DNA from: Chloroflexota bacterium
Lineage (GTDB): Bacteria; Chloroflexota; UBA6077; JACCZL01
Direction of reading: 5' to 3'
Length of the DNA stretch: 53,864 bases
Assembly: GCA_020845495.1 (NCBI GenBank)
Contig: JADLFM010000097.1
Coordinates: forward strand, 1 to 53,864
A program made the position numbers and the translations under genes. Below, piece by piece: positions 37,043-45,348 of the stretch. How positions within the stretch are numbered: the stretch's first letter is position 1; each line of letters opens with the position of its first letter. Below the pieces are notes generated by a model. That model did no database searches, had not been told where the DNA came from, and worked only from the letters and a program-made list of their open reading frames with translations.

Positions 37043-39340
37043 ATGACGACGCCGTCCGCGATTGGCGCCCGGCTGAAGCGGCCGGATGGGCCGGCCAAGC
37101 TGACCGGAGAAGCTCGCTACGCCGCCGACCTGACCCTACCGGGCATGCTCCACGTCCGACTGGCGCTCAGCCCACACGCCCATGCGCGCATCGTCTCGGT
37201 GGATCGGGAGATGGCGCTTACCGTGCCGGGCGTCGTCGCGGTCGTCACGGCCGAAGATCTCGCACCCTTCATCGCCGGAGAGCCCACCTCGCGCGCTCGC
37301 TGTCTGCTCGCGGCTGGGGAGGCGCGCTACTGTGGTCAGCCGGTCGCCGCGGTGCTGGCCACGTCAGAAGCTGCCGCCGAGGACGGGCTGAGCCGGGTAC
37401 TTGTGGAGTACCACGAGCTACCGGCCGTCCTCACTGCCGAGCAGGCCATCGCCGACGACGCGCCAGCCGTCTGGCCCGAGGGCATCCCGGGGGCAGGTGC
37501 GGATGGGGCCGGCCACGGTATCGAGGTCGGCGCGGGTGACGCGCAGCGCCCGCGCTCACCGAACGTCGCCGCAGCCGAGCGGATGGACCGGGGCGACGTC
37601 GAGGCCGGGTTGTGCGAGGCGGACGTGGTCATCCGTCGAACGTTTCGGACCTCGATCGTGCATCAAGGGTATATCGAGCCGCACGCGACCGTCGCGAGCA
37701 TCGATCCACTGGACGGAACGCTCACGCTCTGGACGTCCAGTCAGGGCATCTTCCTGCCTCGCGAGGAGACAGCCCGCATGCTCGGTTGGCACGACGCGCA
37801 GGTGAAGGTCGTGCCTATGACAGTGGGCGGCGGCTTCGGCGGCAAGGGCGTGCTGCTGGAGCCGCTAGCGGCCGTTCTGGTCCGCAGGTTCGAGCGACCA
37901 ATCAAGATCGTTCTCACCCGGATGGATGAGTTCCTTGCCGCCACACCCGCACCGGCCTGCACGATCGAGGTGGCGCTCGGGGCGAAGCGCGACGGCACGC
38001 TCACTGCGCTCGACGCACGCATCGTCTTCGACGCGGGGCTGTTTCCGGGCGCGCCGGTGACGAACGCGATGATCTACGTGGCTGGCTTCTACCGCATCCC
38101 GCACCTTCGGCTGCGTGGCTACGAGGTGGTGACCAACACGTTGCCCCAGGGCGCCTACCGGGCGCCGGGCGCCGTGCAGGGCGTCTTCGCCATTGAGTCG
38201 GCGATGGACGAACTGGCGCGTACACTTGGCGTCGACCCGATCGCGTTGCGGCTTCAAAGCTGCGTCGTCGAGGGCGACCCGATGCCCCACGGCCAGACCT
38301 GGGCGCGCATCGGCCTCGTGGAGTGTCTGGAGCGGCTGCGCGAGCATCCGGCCTGGAAGCATCGCCGGGAGAGACCCGGCGAAGGCGTTGGGGTGGCGAT
38401 CGGCGGGCTAATGGTGACGCTCCAGTCCGCGAGTGCGCTCTGCCGCCTCAACTCGGACGGCACGGTCACCGGCATCGTCGGCTCGGTCGACATCTCCGGC
38501 TCGAATACGGCGCTCCGGCAACTGCTCTCCGCTTCGTTTGGCCTGCCGCCCGAGCGGGTCGCCATGTCGAACGCCGCCAGCGACACGGCGCCTCACTCCC
38601 CCATGTCCGGCGGCAGCAAGATCACGCTGGTCGTCGGCTCCGCGCTCGTCCGTGCGGCCGAGGAAGCGCGTCAGCAGGTGCTGGCCATCGCGGCGGATCA
38701 GTTGGAAGCAGCGCCTGAGGATCTCGAGATGCAGGATGGCGCCGTCCGGCTCCGTGACCTGCCGGAGCGCAAGATCGGCCTCGAGCGCATCTACGCCCTG
38801 ACGACTGCCATGTACTCAACCTATCCGCCGGTCCTTGGGAGAGGCAATATCGCGCTGACCGTCCGGGCATCGGCTATGGCAGCCCATCTAGCTCGTGTGC
38901 AGGTCGATCCTGACACCCACCGGGTAAACGTCGTCGAGTACGTGGCGGTCCACGATGCCGGGCGTGCGATCAACCCGGCGATGGTCGAGGAGAACATCCA
39001 CGGCGGGGTGGTCCAGGGTGTCGGCTGGGCGCTTACCGAGGGGATCGTGCTCGACGAGGACGGCCGGGTGCTCACCGGCAGCCTGCTCGACTACGCCTTG
39101 CCTGATTCACGCCAGGCGCCGCCCATCGACGCGGTAATCGTCGAGGTACCGTCGCAGTCCGGGCCGTACGGCTTGCGGGGCGTCGGGGAGCCGCCGGTCA
39201 TCCCGGTCGCAGCCACCATCGCAAACGCCATCCGCGACGCAACCGGCGTCCGCATGCCGGACCTTCCCATTGACGCCGAGAAACTCCATCAAGCCGTCGC
39301 CCGCACCACGACGGGCGAGAGCCGAGCCGGCGCGATGTGA
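37043..39340 (+). CDS. Second xanthine dehydrogenase/CoxL-like molybdopterin-binding subunit
   Basis: A 765-residue large subunit of a molybdenum hydroxylase, distinct in sequence from the one at 30837. It begins IGARLKRPDGPAKLTGEARY. It contains VGGGFGGKGVLLEP, GAYRAPGAVQGVFAIE, SGSNTALRQLLSASFG and the catalytic Glu in LRGVGEPPVIPVA. The AYRAPG loop matches form II CoxL-like enzymes, not true CO dehydrogenase. No FAD or iron-sulfur subunit gene is adjacent. The start is ATG 37043, with GGAG seven bases upstream; the frame is open from 36998. It is divergent from the copper ATPase. Confidence 0.88.
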   Translation: MTTPSAIGARLKRPDGPAKLTGEARYAADLTLPGMLHVRLALSPHAHARIVSVDREMALTVPGVVAVVTAEDLAPFIAGEPTSRARCLLAAGEARYCGQPVAAVLATSEAAAEDGLSRVLVEYHELPAVLTAEQAIADDAPAVWPEGIPGAGADGAGHGIEVGAGDAQRPRSPNVAAAERMDRGDVEAGLCEADVVIRRTFRTSIVHQGYIEPHATVASIDPLDGTLTLWTSSQGIFLPREETARMLGWHDAQVKVVPMTVGGGFGGKGVLLEPLAAVLVRRFERPIKIVLTRMDEFLAATPAPACTIEVALGAKRDGTLTALDARIVFDAGLFPGAPVTNAMIYVAGFYRIPHLRLRGYEVVTNTLPQGAYRAPGAVQGVFAIESAMDELARTLGVDPIALRLQSCVVEGDPMPHGQTWARIGLVECLERLREHPAWKHRRERPGEGVGVAIGGLMVTLQSASALCRLNSDGTVTGIVGSVDISGSNTALRQLLSASFGLPPERVAMSNAASDTAPHSPMSGGSKITLVVGSALVRAAEEARQQVLAIAADQLEAAPEDLEMQDGAVRLRDLPERKIGLERIYALTTAMYSTYPPVLGRGNIALTVRASAMAAHLARVQVDPDTHRVNVVEYVAVHDAGRAINPAMVEENIHGGVVQGVGWALTEGIVLDEDGRVLTGSLLDYALPDSRQAPPIDAVIVEVPSQSGPYGLRGVGEPPVIPVAATIANAIRDATGVRMPDLPIDAEKLHQAVARTTTGESRAGAM

Positions 39341-39354
39341 GTTAGGGCGGGCCA

Positions 39355-39393
39355 GGGGCGTCAGGCGGGGGCGTCAGGCGGGGGCGTCAGGCG
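39355..39393. repeat. 13-bp tandem repeat, three units
   Basis: GGGGCGTCAGGCG occurs three times in a row (39355, 39368, 39381), shortly after the stop of the second molybdopterin gene and about 90 bases before the RraA-family gene. Confidence 0.9.
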
Positions 39394-39483
39394 GAGACGT
39401 TCGGCTTCGTCCTCGCAGCACAGGCAAGGTGCCGCCTATACTCGGGTAGCCACCGGCTACGATCCGCTGAAGGGGGGCCTATC

Positions 39484-40221
39484 ATGGCCAGCATGTCCGA
39501 CGAACAGCTCTTCGAAGAGCTTCGGAAGATCGACACCCCGACGATCACGAACGTCGTCGCTACGTACCCGGGCAACAAGCTCTGTCTCAGCATCTACAAC
39601 CCGTGGACCGAGAACTGGTACACCGACACCTCGATCCGCTGCGTGTACCCGGAGCTTGGCCCAACGGTCGGATACGCCGTGACCTGCATCTACGGGATGC
39701 CGGACCCGAACTACCCCAAGGGCCCGACCTTCATGGACGTCGTAGATGCGCTCGACGCGATGAAGAAGCCGACCATCCTCGTCATCCAGCAGAAGTGGCC
39801 ACCGGAGATCATGAATAAGGCGGGGCTGGCTGGCGAGATCATGACCACTACGATGCAGTCGGTCGGCTGCGTGGGGCTGGTCTCGAACGGGCCGTCACGC
39901 GACATCGACGCCATCCGCCACAACAAGTTCCAGATGCTGCTCGGCGGCATCACGGCTGGCCATGGCGCGATGGGGGTTCAGGCGGTAAACGTCCCGGTGT
40001 CAGTCGGCGGCATGGACGTGGCGCCCGGCGAGATCATCCACATGGATGAGAACGGCGCCGTCAAGTTCCCGGCTGACCGCATGGAGGCTGTACTGACCAA
40101 CGCCAGAGCAATGCTCCAGGACGAGGCCGACCGCCTCGAACTGATCCGCAAGGCTCGGACGGCGGCCGAGGTACGTGCGGCCCAGAGCGGCGGCACCTAC
40201 GGGGCCGAAAAGAAGGGCTGA
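39484..40221 (+). CDS. RraA family protein
   Basis: A 245-residue member of the RraA / HMG-aldolase / oxaloacetate-decarboxylase superfamily. The core glycine-rich helix AGLAGEIMTTTMQSVGCVGLVSNGPSRDI holds the conserved Arg-Asp pair that binds pyruvate-like substrate and Mg. The GGMDVAPGEIIHMDENGAVKFP segment is the usual C-terminal signature (GDxxxxDxDGVxxxP). It is longer than true RraA (about 160 residues), so a lyase is more likely than an RNase E regulator. GGGGGG lies just upstream of the ATG. Confidence 0.88.
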   Translation: MASMSDEQLFEELRKIDTPTITNVVATYPGNKLCLSIYNPWTENWYTDTSIRCVYPELGPTVGYAVTCIYGMPDPNYPKGPTFMDVVDALDAMKKPTILVIQQKWPPEIMNKAGLAGEIMTTTMQSVGCVGLVSNGPSRDIDAIRHNKFQMLLGGITAGHGAMGVQAVNVPVSVGGMDVAPGEIIHMDENGAVKFPADRMEAVLTNARAMLQDEADRLELIRKARTAAEVRAAQSGGTYGAEKKG

Positions 40222-40242
40222 CCGAGAGACCCTGGCCGACCT

Positions 40243-40285
40243 GGCAGGGGCGGATGTGCTACTCGGGGGCACATCCGCCCCTGCC
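40243..40285. terminator. 16-bp perfect hairpin between convergent genes
   Basis: GGCAGGGGCGGATGTG (40243-40258) pairs with CACATCCGCCCCTGCC (40270-40285) across an 11-base loop. It lies 22 bases after the RraA-family stop and before the convergent small gene at 40341-40613. It is suited to ending both transcripts. Confidence 0.7.
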
Positions 40286-40340
40286 GCGTTCCTGCACTAG
40301 TCGGGGTGGATGTCGGTGCCGTTGGGGCACTCGTGGCCCC

Positions 40341-40613
40341 CTACTCCTCGGCAGATCTCGCGACCGGTTCGAGCTCGATGCGGTAGCTCTCCGAGGCGGT
40401 GTCGAGCCGCGCGACGCCGTCACCTTCCCAGCGGAACTGCCCCATCCCGGTCAACTCGTCCAGTCTGACGGTTTGCCCCTCGAACTCCCGCGCCGCCTGC
40501 ATCGTCGGGCCGGCCGCCGATCCTTCGATGCCCGGGGTGTCCTGTGTGCGTGCATCAGGACGGTCTTCCCCCACGAGTGGTTCCATCCGCAGCACGCGGT
40601 ACATCTGCGCCAT
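40341..40613 (-). CDS. Small hypothetical protein
   Basis: A 90-residue acidic protein starting MAQMYRVLRMEP with GGGAGG eight bases before the ATG. The C-terminal half (FEGQTVRLDELTGMGQFRWEGDGVARLDTASESYRIELEPV) looks like a compact beta-rich domain. I do not recognise a family. It is 175 bases downstream of the DUF488 gene on the same strand and may be co-transcribed. The frame is open further upstream, but those codons lack a ribosome-binding site. Confidence 0.6.
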   Translation of the reverse strand: MAQMYRVLRMEPLVGEDRPDARTQDTPGIEGSAAGPTMQAAREFEGQTVRLDELTGMGQFRWEGDGVARLDTASESYRIELEPVARSAEE

Positions 40614-40788
40614 AGTCTTGCCTCCCTCGCCTGATTGGATTTGACCGGTCTTGGAGCTGTCTACCCACACCTGCCCGGGCTGTGCCGGCCAGGCCGCGCC
40701 CCGACGACCCAGGCGCATCCACGTTCCACGCGCATCCAGGATCTGGGTACGTCCAGTGCCGTCGCGTGCAGCCCAGGCGTCCAGTCCG

Positions 40789-41160
40789 TCAGTGGTGCGT
40801 AGGCCGGGCATGCGCGGTCCGAGCATCCAGATATTCCTTCAGGGCGACCGCGTTGTTGTGCTCGGTGTCGTGGGCGCTATACAGGAGCGTGACGGTACCC
40901 GACTCGTCAGCTTGCACGATGCGTTCCCAGGTGTCCGGGTGCTCCTCCAACTCGGCCGCATAGCGCTTCCGGAATTCGTTCCAACGGGCCGGGTCATGAT
41001 TGAACCAGTGGCGTAGTTCGGTGCTCGGCCCGACGTCTTTGAGCCAGGCGTCGATTCTCAAATCCGCCTTACGGATGCCGCGTGGCCAGAGCCGCTCGAC
41101 CAGAAAGCGAGTACCATCGCTCGACTCATCCGGATCGTACACCCGCTTGACCGCAATCAT
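40789..41160 (-). CDS. DUF488 (YeaO-like) family protein
   Basis: A 123-residue protein with the family's clear features: KRVYDPDESSDGTRFLVERLWPRG, IDAWLKDVGPSTELRHWFNHDPARWNEFRKRY and a C-terminal VTLLYSAHDTEHNNAVALKEYL. YeaO-type proteins are small cytosolic proteins of unclear function, sometimes linked to uroporphyrin or metal stress. The start ATG 41160 follows GGGAGG. Confidence 0.9.
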   Translation of the reverse strand: MIAVKRVYDPDESSDGTRFLVERLWPRGIRKADLRIDAWLKDVGPSTELRHWFNHDPARWNEFRKRYAAELEEHPDTWERIVQADESGTVTLLYSAHDTEHNNAVALKEYLDARTAHARPTHH

Positions 41161-41386
41161 TCTTGGTACCTCCCATCGCCTGGGCCATGCCTTGACGATG
41201 GGAGCAAGTTCCGTGCGCGGCACCCTGCGCGACATCGCGCGTGGCACGCCGCCCTTGCATCGCCGTCATCACGTGTCGGTCCGTCGCCGCGTGTTGACGG
41301 TAGCGGCCCCCGGACGTATCGTACGGGCACCGGGTGGTGAGTCCGTGGGCGGATTCAGCAGATCCACCAACGGGAGGAGCGACGGG

Positions 41387-42304
41387 ATGCGCAGGGTCGG
41401 CGTGATCGGGCTGGGGAACATGGGGCGGCCTATCGCCCGCAACATCGTACGCGGCGGGTACGAGGTGGTCGTCTACGACCTCAACGCCGCCGCCGTCCAA
41501 TCTCTGGTCGACGAGGGCGCGACGGCAGCATCCCGCCCGGCCGACGTCGCGGCCGGCGCCGATCTAGTCATCACGGTTCTGCCAGACGGTCCCGACGTGC
41601 TGCAGGCGATGCTCGGCGAGGAAGGGGTCTACCACGCGGCGCGCGAGGGGATGATTCACGCCGACTTCAGCACGGTCCATCCCAACATCAGCCGAACCCT
41701 GGCTGAGGCGGGGCGCACGCGTGGCATCCGGGTGCTCGACACCGCCATGACCCGCTCGGTGCCCCAGGCTGAGGCCGGCACACTCGGATTGCTGGTGGGC
41801 GGGGCGGCCGAAGACCTGGACGCCTGCCGACCGATCTTCGAGAAGATCGCATCGACGATCCACCACTGCGGGCCGAATGGGGCCGGCGCGACGATGAAAC
41901 TGGTCAACAACATGCTGGCCAGCACGATCGCCGCCGCGACTGTCGAAGCGCTGCTGCTCGGCGTGAAGGCCGGGCTTACGCCGGAGCTGATGCTCTCGGT
42001 GCTTGGAACCACTGCCGCGAACAACGGGAGCCTGGAGCCGGCGATTCGCGGGAGGATCCTGAAGCGTCAGATCGAGCGGCCGGTGTTTGCCCTGAACTTG
42101 CAGTACAAGGATGTGCGGCTGGCGCTGGAGATGGCGTCAGACGTCGGCGCGGCGGTACCGGTCTCGGCGATCGTCCAGCAGCTTCGAGGGGTCGCTCGGG
42201 CGAAGGGGCGTGGCGGCTGGGACTCGTCGGCCATCACGACCGTCTTCGAGGAGCTCGACGACGCGGTGCTGACCGCGACGGAGCCGTCGGCCTCGGAGGT
42301 GTAG
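41387..42304 (+). CDS. 3-Hydroxyisobutyrate dehydrogenase-family NAD(P) oxidoreductase
   Basis: A 305-residue beta-hydroxyacid dehydrogenase. The N-terminal Rossmann motif is GVIGLGNMGRPIARNI. The substrate-binding DTAMTRSVPQAEAGTLGLLVGG matches the family DAPVSGGxxGA region with changes. The catalytic Lys is in GAGATMKLVNNML. The NADP versus NAD choice (VYDLN after strand 2) suggests NAD. Related enzymes reduce tartronate semialdehyde or oxidise 3-hydroxyisobutyrate. GGGAGG precedes the ATG; longer in-frame starts overlap the divergent DUF488 gene and are not used. Confidence 0.9.
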   Translation: MRRVGVIGLGNMGRPIARNIVRGGYEVVVYDLNAAAVQSLVDEGATAASRPADVAAGADLVITVLPDGPDVLQAMLGEEGVYHAAREGMIHADFSTVHPNISRTLAEAGRTRGIRVLDTAMTRSVPQAEAGTLGLLVGGAAEDLDACRPIFEKIASTIHHCGPNGAGATMKLVNNMLASTIAAATVEALLLGVKAGLTPELMLSVLGTTAANNGSLEPAIRGRILKRQIERPVFALNLQYKDVRLALEMASDVGAAVPVSAIVQQLRGVARAKGRGGWDSSAITTVFEELDDAVLTATEPSASEV

Positions 42305-42446
42305 GCGCCTGGATCTGGCGCTCGGCAGTATCCTGGCGCTGCGCGTGCGCCCTGCTGCCCATACGGCGGACGTCAGTAGGCGCTCGGGCTGCCACAGCCG
42401 AAGGCCGGCCGCTCACGCGGCGCGTCTATCGGCGGACGGTCAGGAG

Positions 42447-42713
42447 TCAAGGGGTGCGCTGACGCGCCTTTGCGGCCGAGCGCTGCTTGATCAAGGCGAG
42501 GATCTGAGAACGGAATGCCTCGGGCGCGCACTCGGCACTCCCATGCACTTTCACCAGCCGGCGAAGGCGCTCTTCGAAGCGAAAGAGGTGCGCGCAGGGC
42601 GGACAACGATCCAGGTGACAGTGGACGGTCCTGATCTCGGTCTCGTTCAACTCGCGATCGAGGAACGTTTGAAGCCGCTCGATCGTCTCCTGACACGGCT
42701 GCTTCCGCGTCAT
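42447..42713 (-). CDS. Zinc-binding anti-sigma factor (RsrA-like)
   Basis: An 88-residue ZAS-type anti-sigma factor. The metal ligands C7, H33, C37 and C40 (HLDRCPPC) have spacings 26-4-3, identical to C11-H37-C41-C44 of RsrA. Oxidation of such a site forms a disulfide, expels zinc and releases the sigma factor. It overlaps the sigma gene by ATGA (42710-42713), so the two are translated together. It probably controls the thiol-oxidative-stress response with the ECF sigma factor upstream. Confidence 0.88.
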   Translation of the reverse strand: MTRKQPCQETIERLQTFLDRELNETEIRTVHCHLDRCPPCAHLFRFEERLRRLVKVHGSAECAPEAFRSQILALIKQRSAAKARQRTP

Positions 42714-43492
42714 GGCCGGCGCTCCCTCCCAGCAAATCCAGCGGCCCTCGCCTGCTCCACCAGTGCCTTCTGAAGCAGTCGCCGTCCCCGAAAGAGCCGC
42801 GACATGACAGTTCCCTTCTTGACGCCGGTGATCTCGGCGATGTCGCTGTACGAAAACCCCTCGACATCCGCGAGCAACACCGTCATGCGGTACTGCGGCG
42901 GCAGCGCTTCGATGGCGGCCTTGATGTCATTCTCGGCGAAGCGATCGAGTACCTGAGCCTCGACGCTTCCGCCCCGCGACGCGGCCTCGGCGTCAAGCTG
43001 ATGGTAGAGGGAAAATTCCTCAGAGTCGTCCAGCGAGTCGATGCGCGGCTCGGTGGATGCCTTTCGATAGCGGTTGATGTAGGTATTCGTCAGAATTTTG
43101 AACAGCCAGGCGCGCAGGTTGGTCCCAGGTTCGAAACGATCCAGGAAGCGATATGCTCGGAGACTCGTCTCTTGAACGAGATCTTCCGCATCCTGGGCGT
43201 TCCTGGTCATCCGGAGCGCTGTGCGATAGAGCGCGTCGAGGTGCTGCATGACCTCGCGCTCGAAGAACTCAGCGCGCTCCTCAGGCGTCAGGTCGGCGCG
43301 CCCCGTGCTGACACCATGGCCAGCCTGTCCGCGGCCCGCCGATGCACGCTCTGTGTGTGGACTGGCGGCCGCTTCTCCCGTCGGCCGCTCCCCTCCCGTG
43401 CGTACGCTCTCGAGATCATCGTTATCCGGCCGCTCACGCTCCGGAGAGGCCGTCGCCGGGGCCGGGCCGTCCGGGGAATCCTGCATCGCCAT
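42710..43492 (-). CDS. ECF RNA polymerase sigma factor (SigR/SigH-like)
   Basis: A 260-residue sigma-70 family ECF factor. Residues ~1-65 are a disordered acidic lead. Region 2 is HLDALYRTALRMTRNAQDAE and LVQETSLRAYRFL, with the NLRAWLFKILTNTYINRYRK segment. Region 4 is AIEALPPQYRMTVLL and FSYSDIAEITGVKKGTVMSR. The KKGTVMSRLFRGRR end and the RsrA-like partner place it with SigR/SigH. I use ATG 43492, nine bases after TATAGT, consistent with a leaderless message; in-frame start 43531 lies upstream of that box. Confidence 0.88.
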   Translation of the reverse strand: MAMQDSPDGPAPATASPERERPDNDDLESVRTGGERPTGEAAASPHTERASAGRGQAGHGVSTGRADLTPEERAEFFEREVMQHLDALYRTALRMTRNAQDAEDLVQETSLRAYRFLDRFEPGTNLRAWLFKILTNTYINRYRKASTEPRIDSLDDSEEFSLYHQLDAEAASRGGSVEAQVLDRFAENDIKAAIEALPPQYRMTVLLADVEGFSYSDIAEITGVKKGTVMSRLFRGRRLLQKALVEQARAAGFAGRERRP

Positions 43493-43501
43493 GACGACGA
43501 C

Positions 43502-43507
43502 ACTATA
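43502..43507 (-). promoter_or_regulatory. -10 box of the sigma/anti-sigma operon
   Basis: TATAGT on the minus strand lies nine bases before the ATG at 43492. A transcript starting here would have almost no leader. The -35 region does not match the housekeeping consensus, so an alternative sigma (possibly autoregulation) is possible. Confidence 0.45.
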
Positions 43508-43545
43508 CCCGCGGGTTTGTCGTATGGCCATCAGGCACTCGAACC

Positions 43546-43573
43546 CCACGGTGCACGCTGACGTGCACCGTGG
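43546..43573. promoter_or_regulatory. 12-bp inverted repeat upstream of the sigma gene
   Basis: CCACGGTGCACG (43546-43557) and its complement (43562-43573) form a perfect palindrome around CTGA. It lies about 40 bases upstream of the -10 box. It could be an operator for the sigma operon or a transcript end. It differs from the REP-like palindromes. Confidence 0.5.
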
Positions 43574-43629
43574 AGCTCGCCACACCTCTCACCATCTGAC
43601 AACCGCCGGATCCCAGGTTCGTATTCCCA

Positions 43630-43674
43630 TTCCCAAGGGACGAGTTCCCAAGGGACGAGTTCCCAAGGGACGAG
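43630..43674. repeat. 15-bp tandem repeat, three units
   Basis: TTCCCAAGGGACGAG occurs at 43630, 43645 and 43660. Each unit contains the small palindrome TCCCAAGGGA. The array lies next to the 43680-43713 palindrome, in the gap between the solute-binding protein gene and the sigma operon. Confidence 0.9.
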
Positions 43675-43679
43675 CGCAA

Positions 43680-43713
43680 CAGCCCCCTCGTCCGCGTGCG
43701 GACGAGGGGGCTG
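43680..43713. terminator. 16-bp palindrome after the solute-binding protein gene
   Basis: CAGCCCCCTCGTCCGC (43680-43695) and GCGGACGAGGGGGCTG (43698-43713) form a perfect stem around GT. It has the same apex (CCGCGTGCGG) as the 2297 palindrome. It is positioned about 85 bases after the stop codon of the ABC solute-binding gene. Confidence 0.65.
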
Positions 43714-43796
43714 AGAGGGATGTCTCATTGCCTGACCGGGCCGGGCGCCGGGAGCGGCTCGCTACCGACGTCGAGCGCTCTGGCTCACCCTATGGC

Positions 43797-45311
43797 TCAC
43801 GTCTTCGCCCACATCGAGTCGCCCTGATCCTTGATCTGCTTCGCTACCGTCTTGGCGTCAGACTTCCCGGCGAACAGCAGTTGGATGTTCGGGACGACCG
43901 CCTTGCTGAAGATGTCGGACCAGAGGCTGTTCACCGGATCACGGACCACGTACGACTGCGCCTCGGCGAACGACTTGGCGTTCTTCGGCGGCTGATTCGG
44001 ATCCTGGAACTCCTTCGAGGTCACCACCGACTTCCGGGATGGCGTCGTTGCACCCGCGGCGACTTCGTCGAGTTGCGCCTGCGCCGAGGTGATGAACGTC
44101 AGCATCCCCCACGCCGCATCCGGGTTCTTCGACGACTTGGCGATGCTCCAGGCCGTCCCGCCACCGCCCGTGCCGCGCTTCCCGCCCTTGCCGACCGGGA
44201 TGGGCGCAACGTTCCATTCGAACGCTGTGATCTTGCGGAAGGCCTGTACCTGCGACGGGTTGCCGAGCAGCATACCGACCTTGTTCGTCCCGAACACCTC
44301 AACCGGGCCGAGATCCGGCGACCATGCGCTCGTGCCGGATGGCGGGGGCGCCACCTTGTGCTTGTAGATCAGATCCTGGAGGAACTGAAGCGCTTCGACG
44401 GCCGAGTCATCGCCGACCGCAAACGACGTGGCGATACCTCGCGAGTCGGTGTTCACGATCTTGCCGCCGTTGCAGTAGACGAACGTCGCCCACGGCCGCC
44501 AGGCTGTGTTCACCACGAGTCCGAACTGGGACGCCTGACCGCCCGACTCCTCGGTGATCGCCTTGGCAGCCTCGAGATACCGGTCAAACGTCCAGGTCGT
44601 GTCGGTCCAATCGGTTGCGGGCAGCGGCACGCCCTTCTTCTTGAACAGGTCGACGTTGTAGTAGATCTGCTGGTTGCCGTAGTCACGTGGGAGGGCGTAG
44701 ATCTTGCCGTCCCACTTGTTCAGTTCGATCGCCTGCGGCAGGAAGTCGCTCAGGTCGTAGTTGTCACCCTTGATACGGTCATCGAGGTCCAGGAGCAGGT
44801 TCTTTTCGATGGCGGCCGTGATCGGGATGTTCTCCTGGAAGTAGGTGAACACGTCGGGCGGGGTGCCGCCGGCGGTCTGGACGAGCAACTGCTTGACCAT
44901 GTCCTCGCCCTTGGCGATGAACTGGACGGTCACGTCCACGCCAGGGTTCTGAGCTTTGAACTTGTCGCCCCACTCCTGCGCCAGCTTGGCGTGGCTGGCG
45001 ATGCCATCCATGAAGACCATCTTCCCAGAGAGTGCCTTGCCGGCGGGCTTCGAGGCGCTCGCAGCGGCGCTACTTGCGGCGGCGCCACTCGCAGCTGGCG
45101 ACGCAGCCGGCGATGCGGCTGCTGGCGCGGCCGGTTTCGCGGTAGCCGCCGGGGCCGGCTTGGCGGCGGTCGGCTGCGCGCCCGATGCCGGCGCGGCCGG
45201 CGACGACGCCGGCGCGGACTGCCCGCAGGCCGCCAACACGACCGACCCGACGGCCAGCGCCCCGGTCCGAAGGAAGTACCGTCGCGAAAAGGACGCCCGT
45301 AACGATCCCAT
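43797..45311 (-). CDS. ABC sugar transporter solute-binding lipoprotein
   Basis: A 504-residue extracellular binding protein (family 1). Twin-arginine SRRYFL at residues 9-14 and lipobox VLAAC (Cys29) indicate Tat export and lipid anchoring. An Ala/Pro/Ser-rich linker (~30-85) precedes the periplasmic-type fold (KMVFMDGIASHAKLAQEW, VQTAGGTPPDVFTYFQENI, NKWDGKIYALPRDYGNQQIYYN). It delivers a sugar or glycerol-phosphate-type ligand to the two permeases encoded upstream. No ATPase gene is present, so a shared MsmX/UgpC-type ATPase elsewhere is expected. Confidence 0.93.
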   Translation of the reverse strand: MGSLRASFSRRYFLRTGALAVGSVVLAACGQSAPASSPAAPASGAQPTAAKPAPAATAKPAAPAAASPAASPAASGAAASSAAASASKPAGKALSGKMVFMDGIASHAKLAQEWGDKFKAQNPGVDVTVQFIAKGEDMVKQLLVQTAGGTPPDVFTYFQENIPITAAIEKNLLLDLDDRIKGDNYDLSDFLPQAIELNKWDGKIYALPRDYGNQQIYYNVDLFKKKGVPLPATDWTDTTWTFDRYLEAAKAITEESGGQASQFGLVVNTAWRPWATFVYCNGGKIVNTDSRGIATSFAVGDDSAVEALQFLQDLIYKHKVAPPPSGTSAWSPDLGPVEVFGTNKVGMLLGNPSQVQAFRKITAFEWNVAPIPVGKGGKRGTGGGGTAWSIAKSSKNPDAAWGMLTFITSAQAQLDEVAAGATTPSRKSVVTSKEFQDPNQPPKNAKSFAEAQSYVVRDPVNSLWSDIFSKAVVPNIQLLFAGKSDAKTVAKQIKDQGDSMWAKT

Positions 45312-45348
45312 CAGCCCACTCCCTGCGAGGTCTTATCCCGCTGACGTG

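Noticed and set aside
30837..39340. Identification of the two molybdopterin subunits as aerobic CO dehydrogenase CoxL
   Set aside because: The AYRCSFR active-site loop of form I CoxL is absent in both, and no coxS/coxM neighbours exist.
43248..45302. 684-codon plus-strand open frame opposite the sigma and solute-binding protein genes
   Set aside because: It spans two unrelated minus-strand genes and the intergenic repeats, has Arg/Gly-rich shadow composition and lacks a ribosome-binding site.
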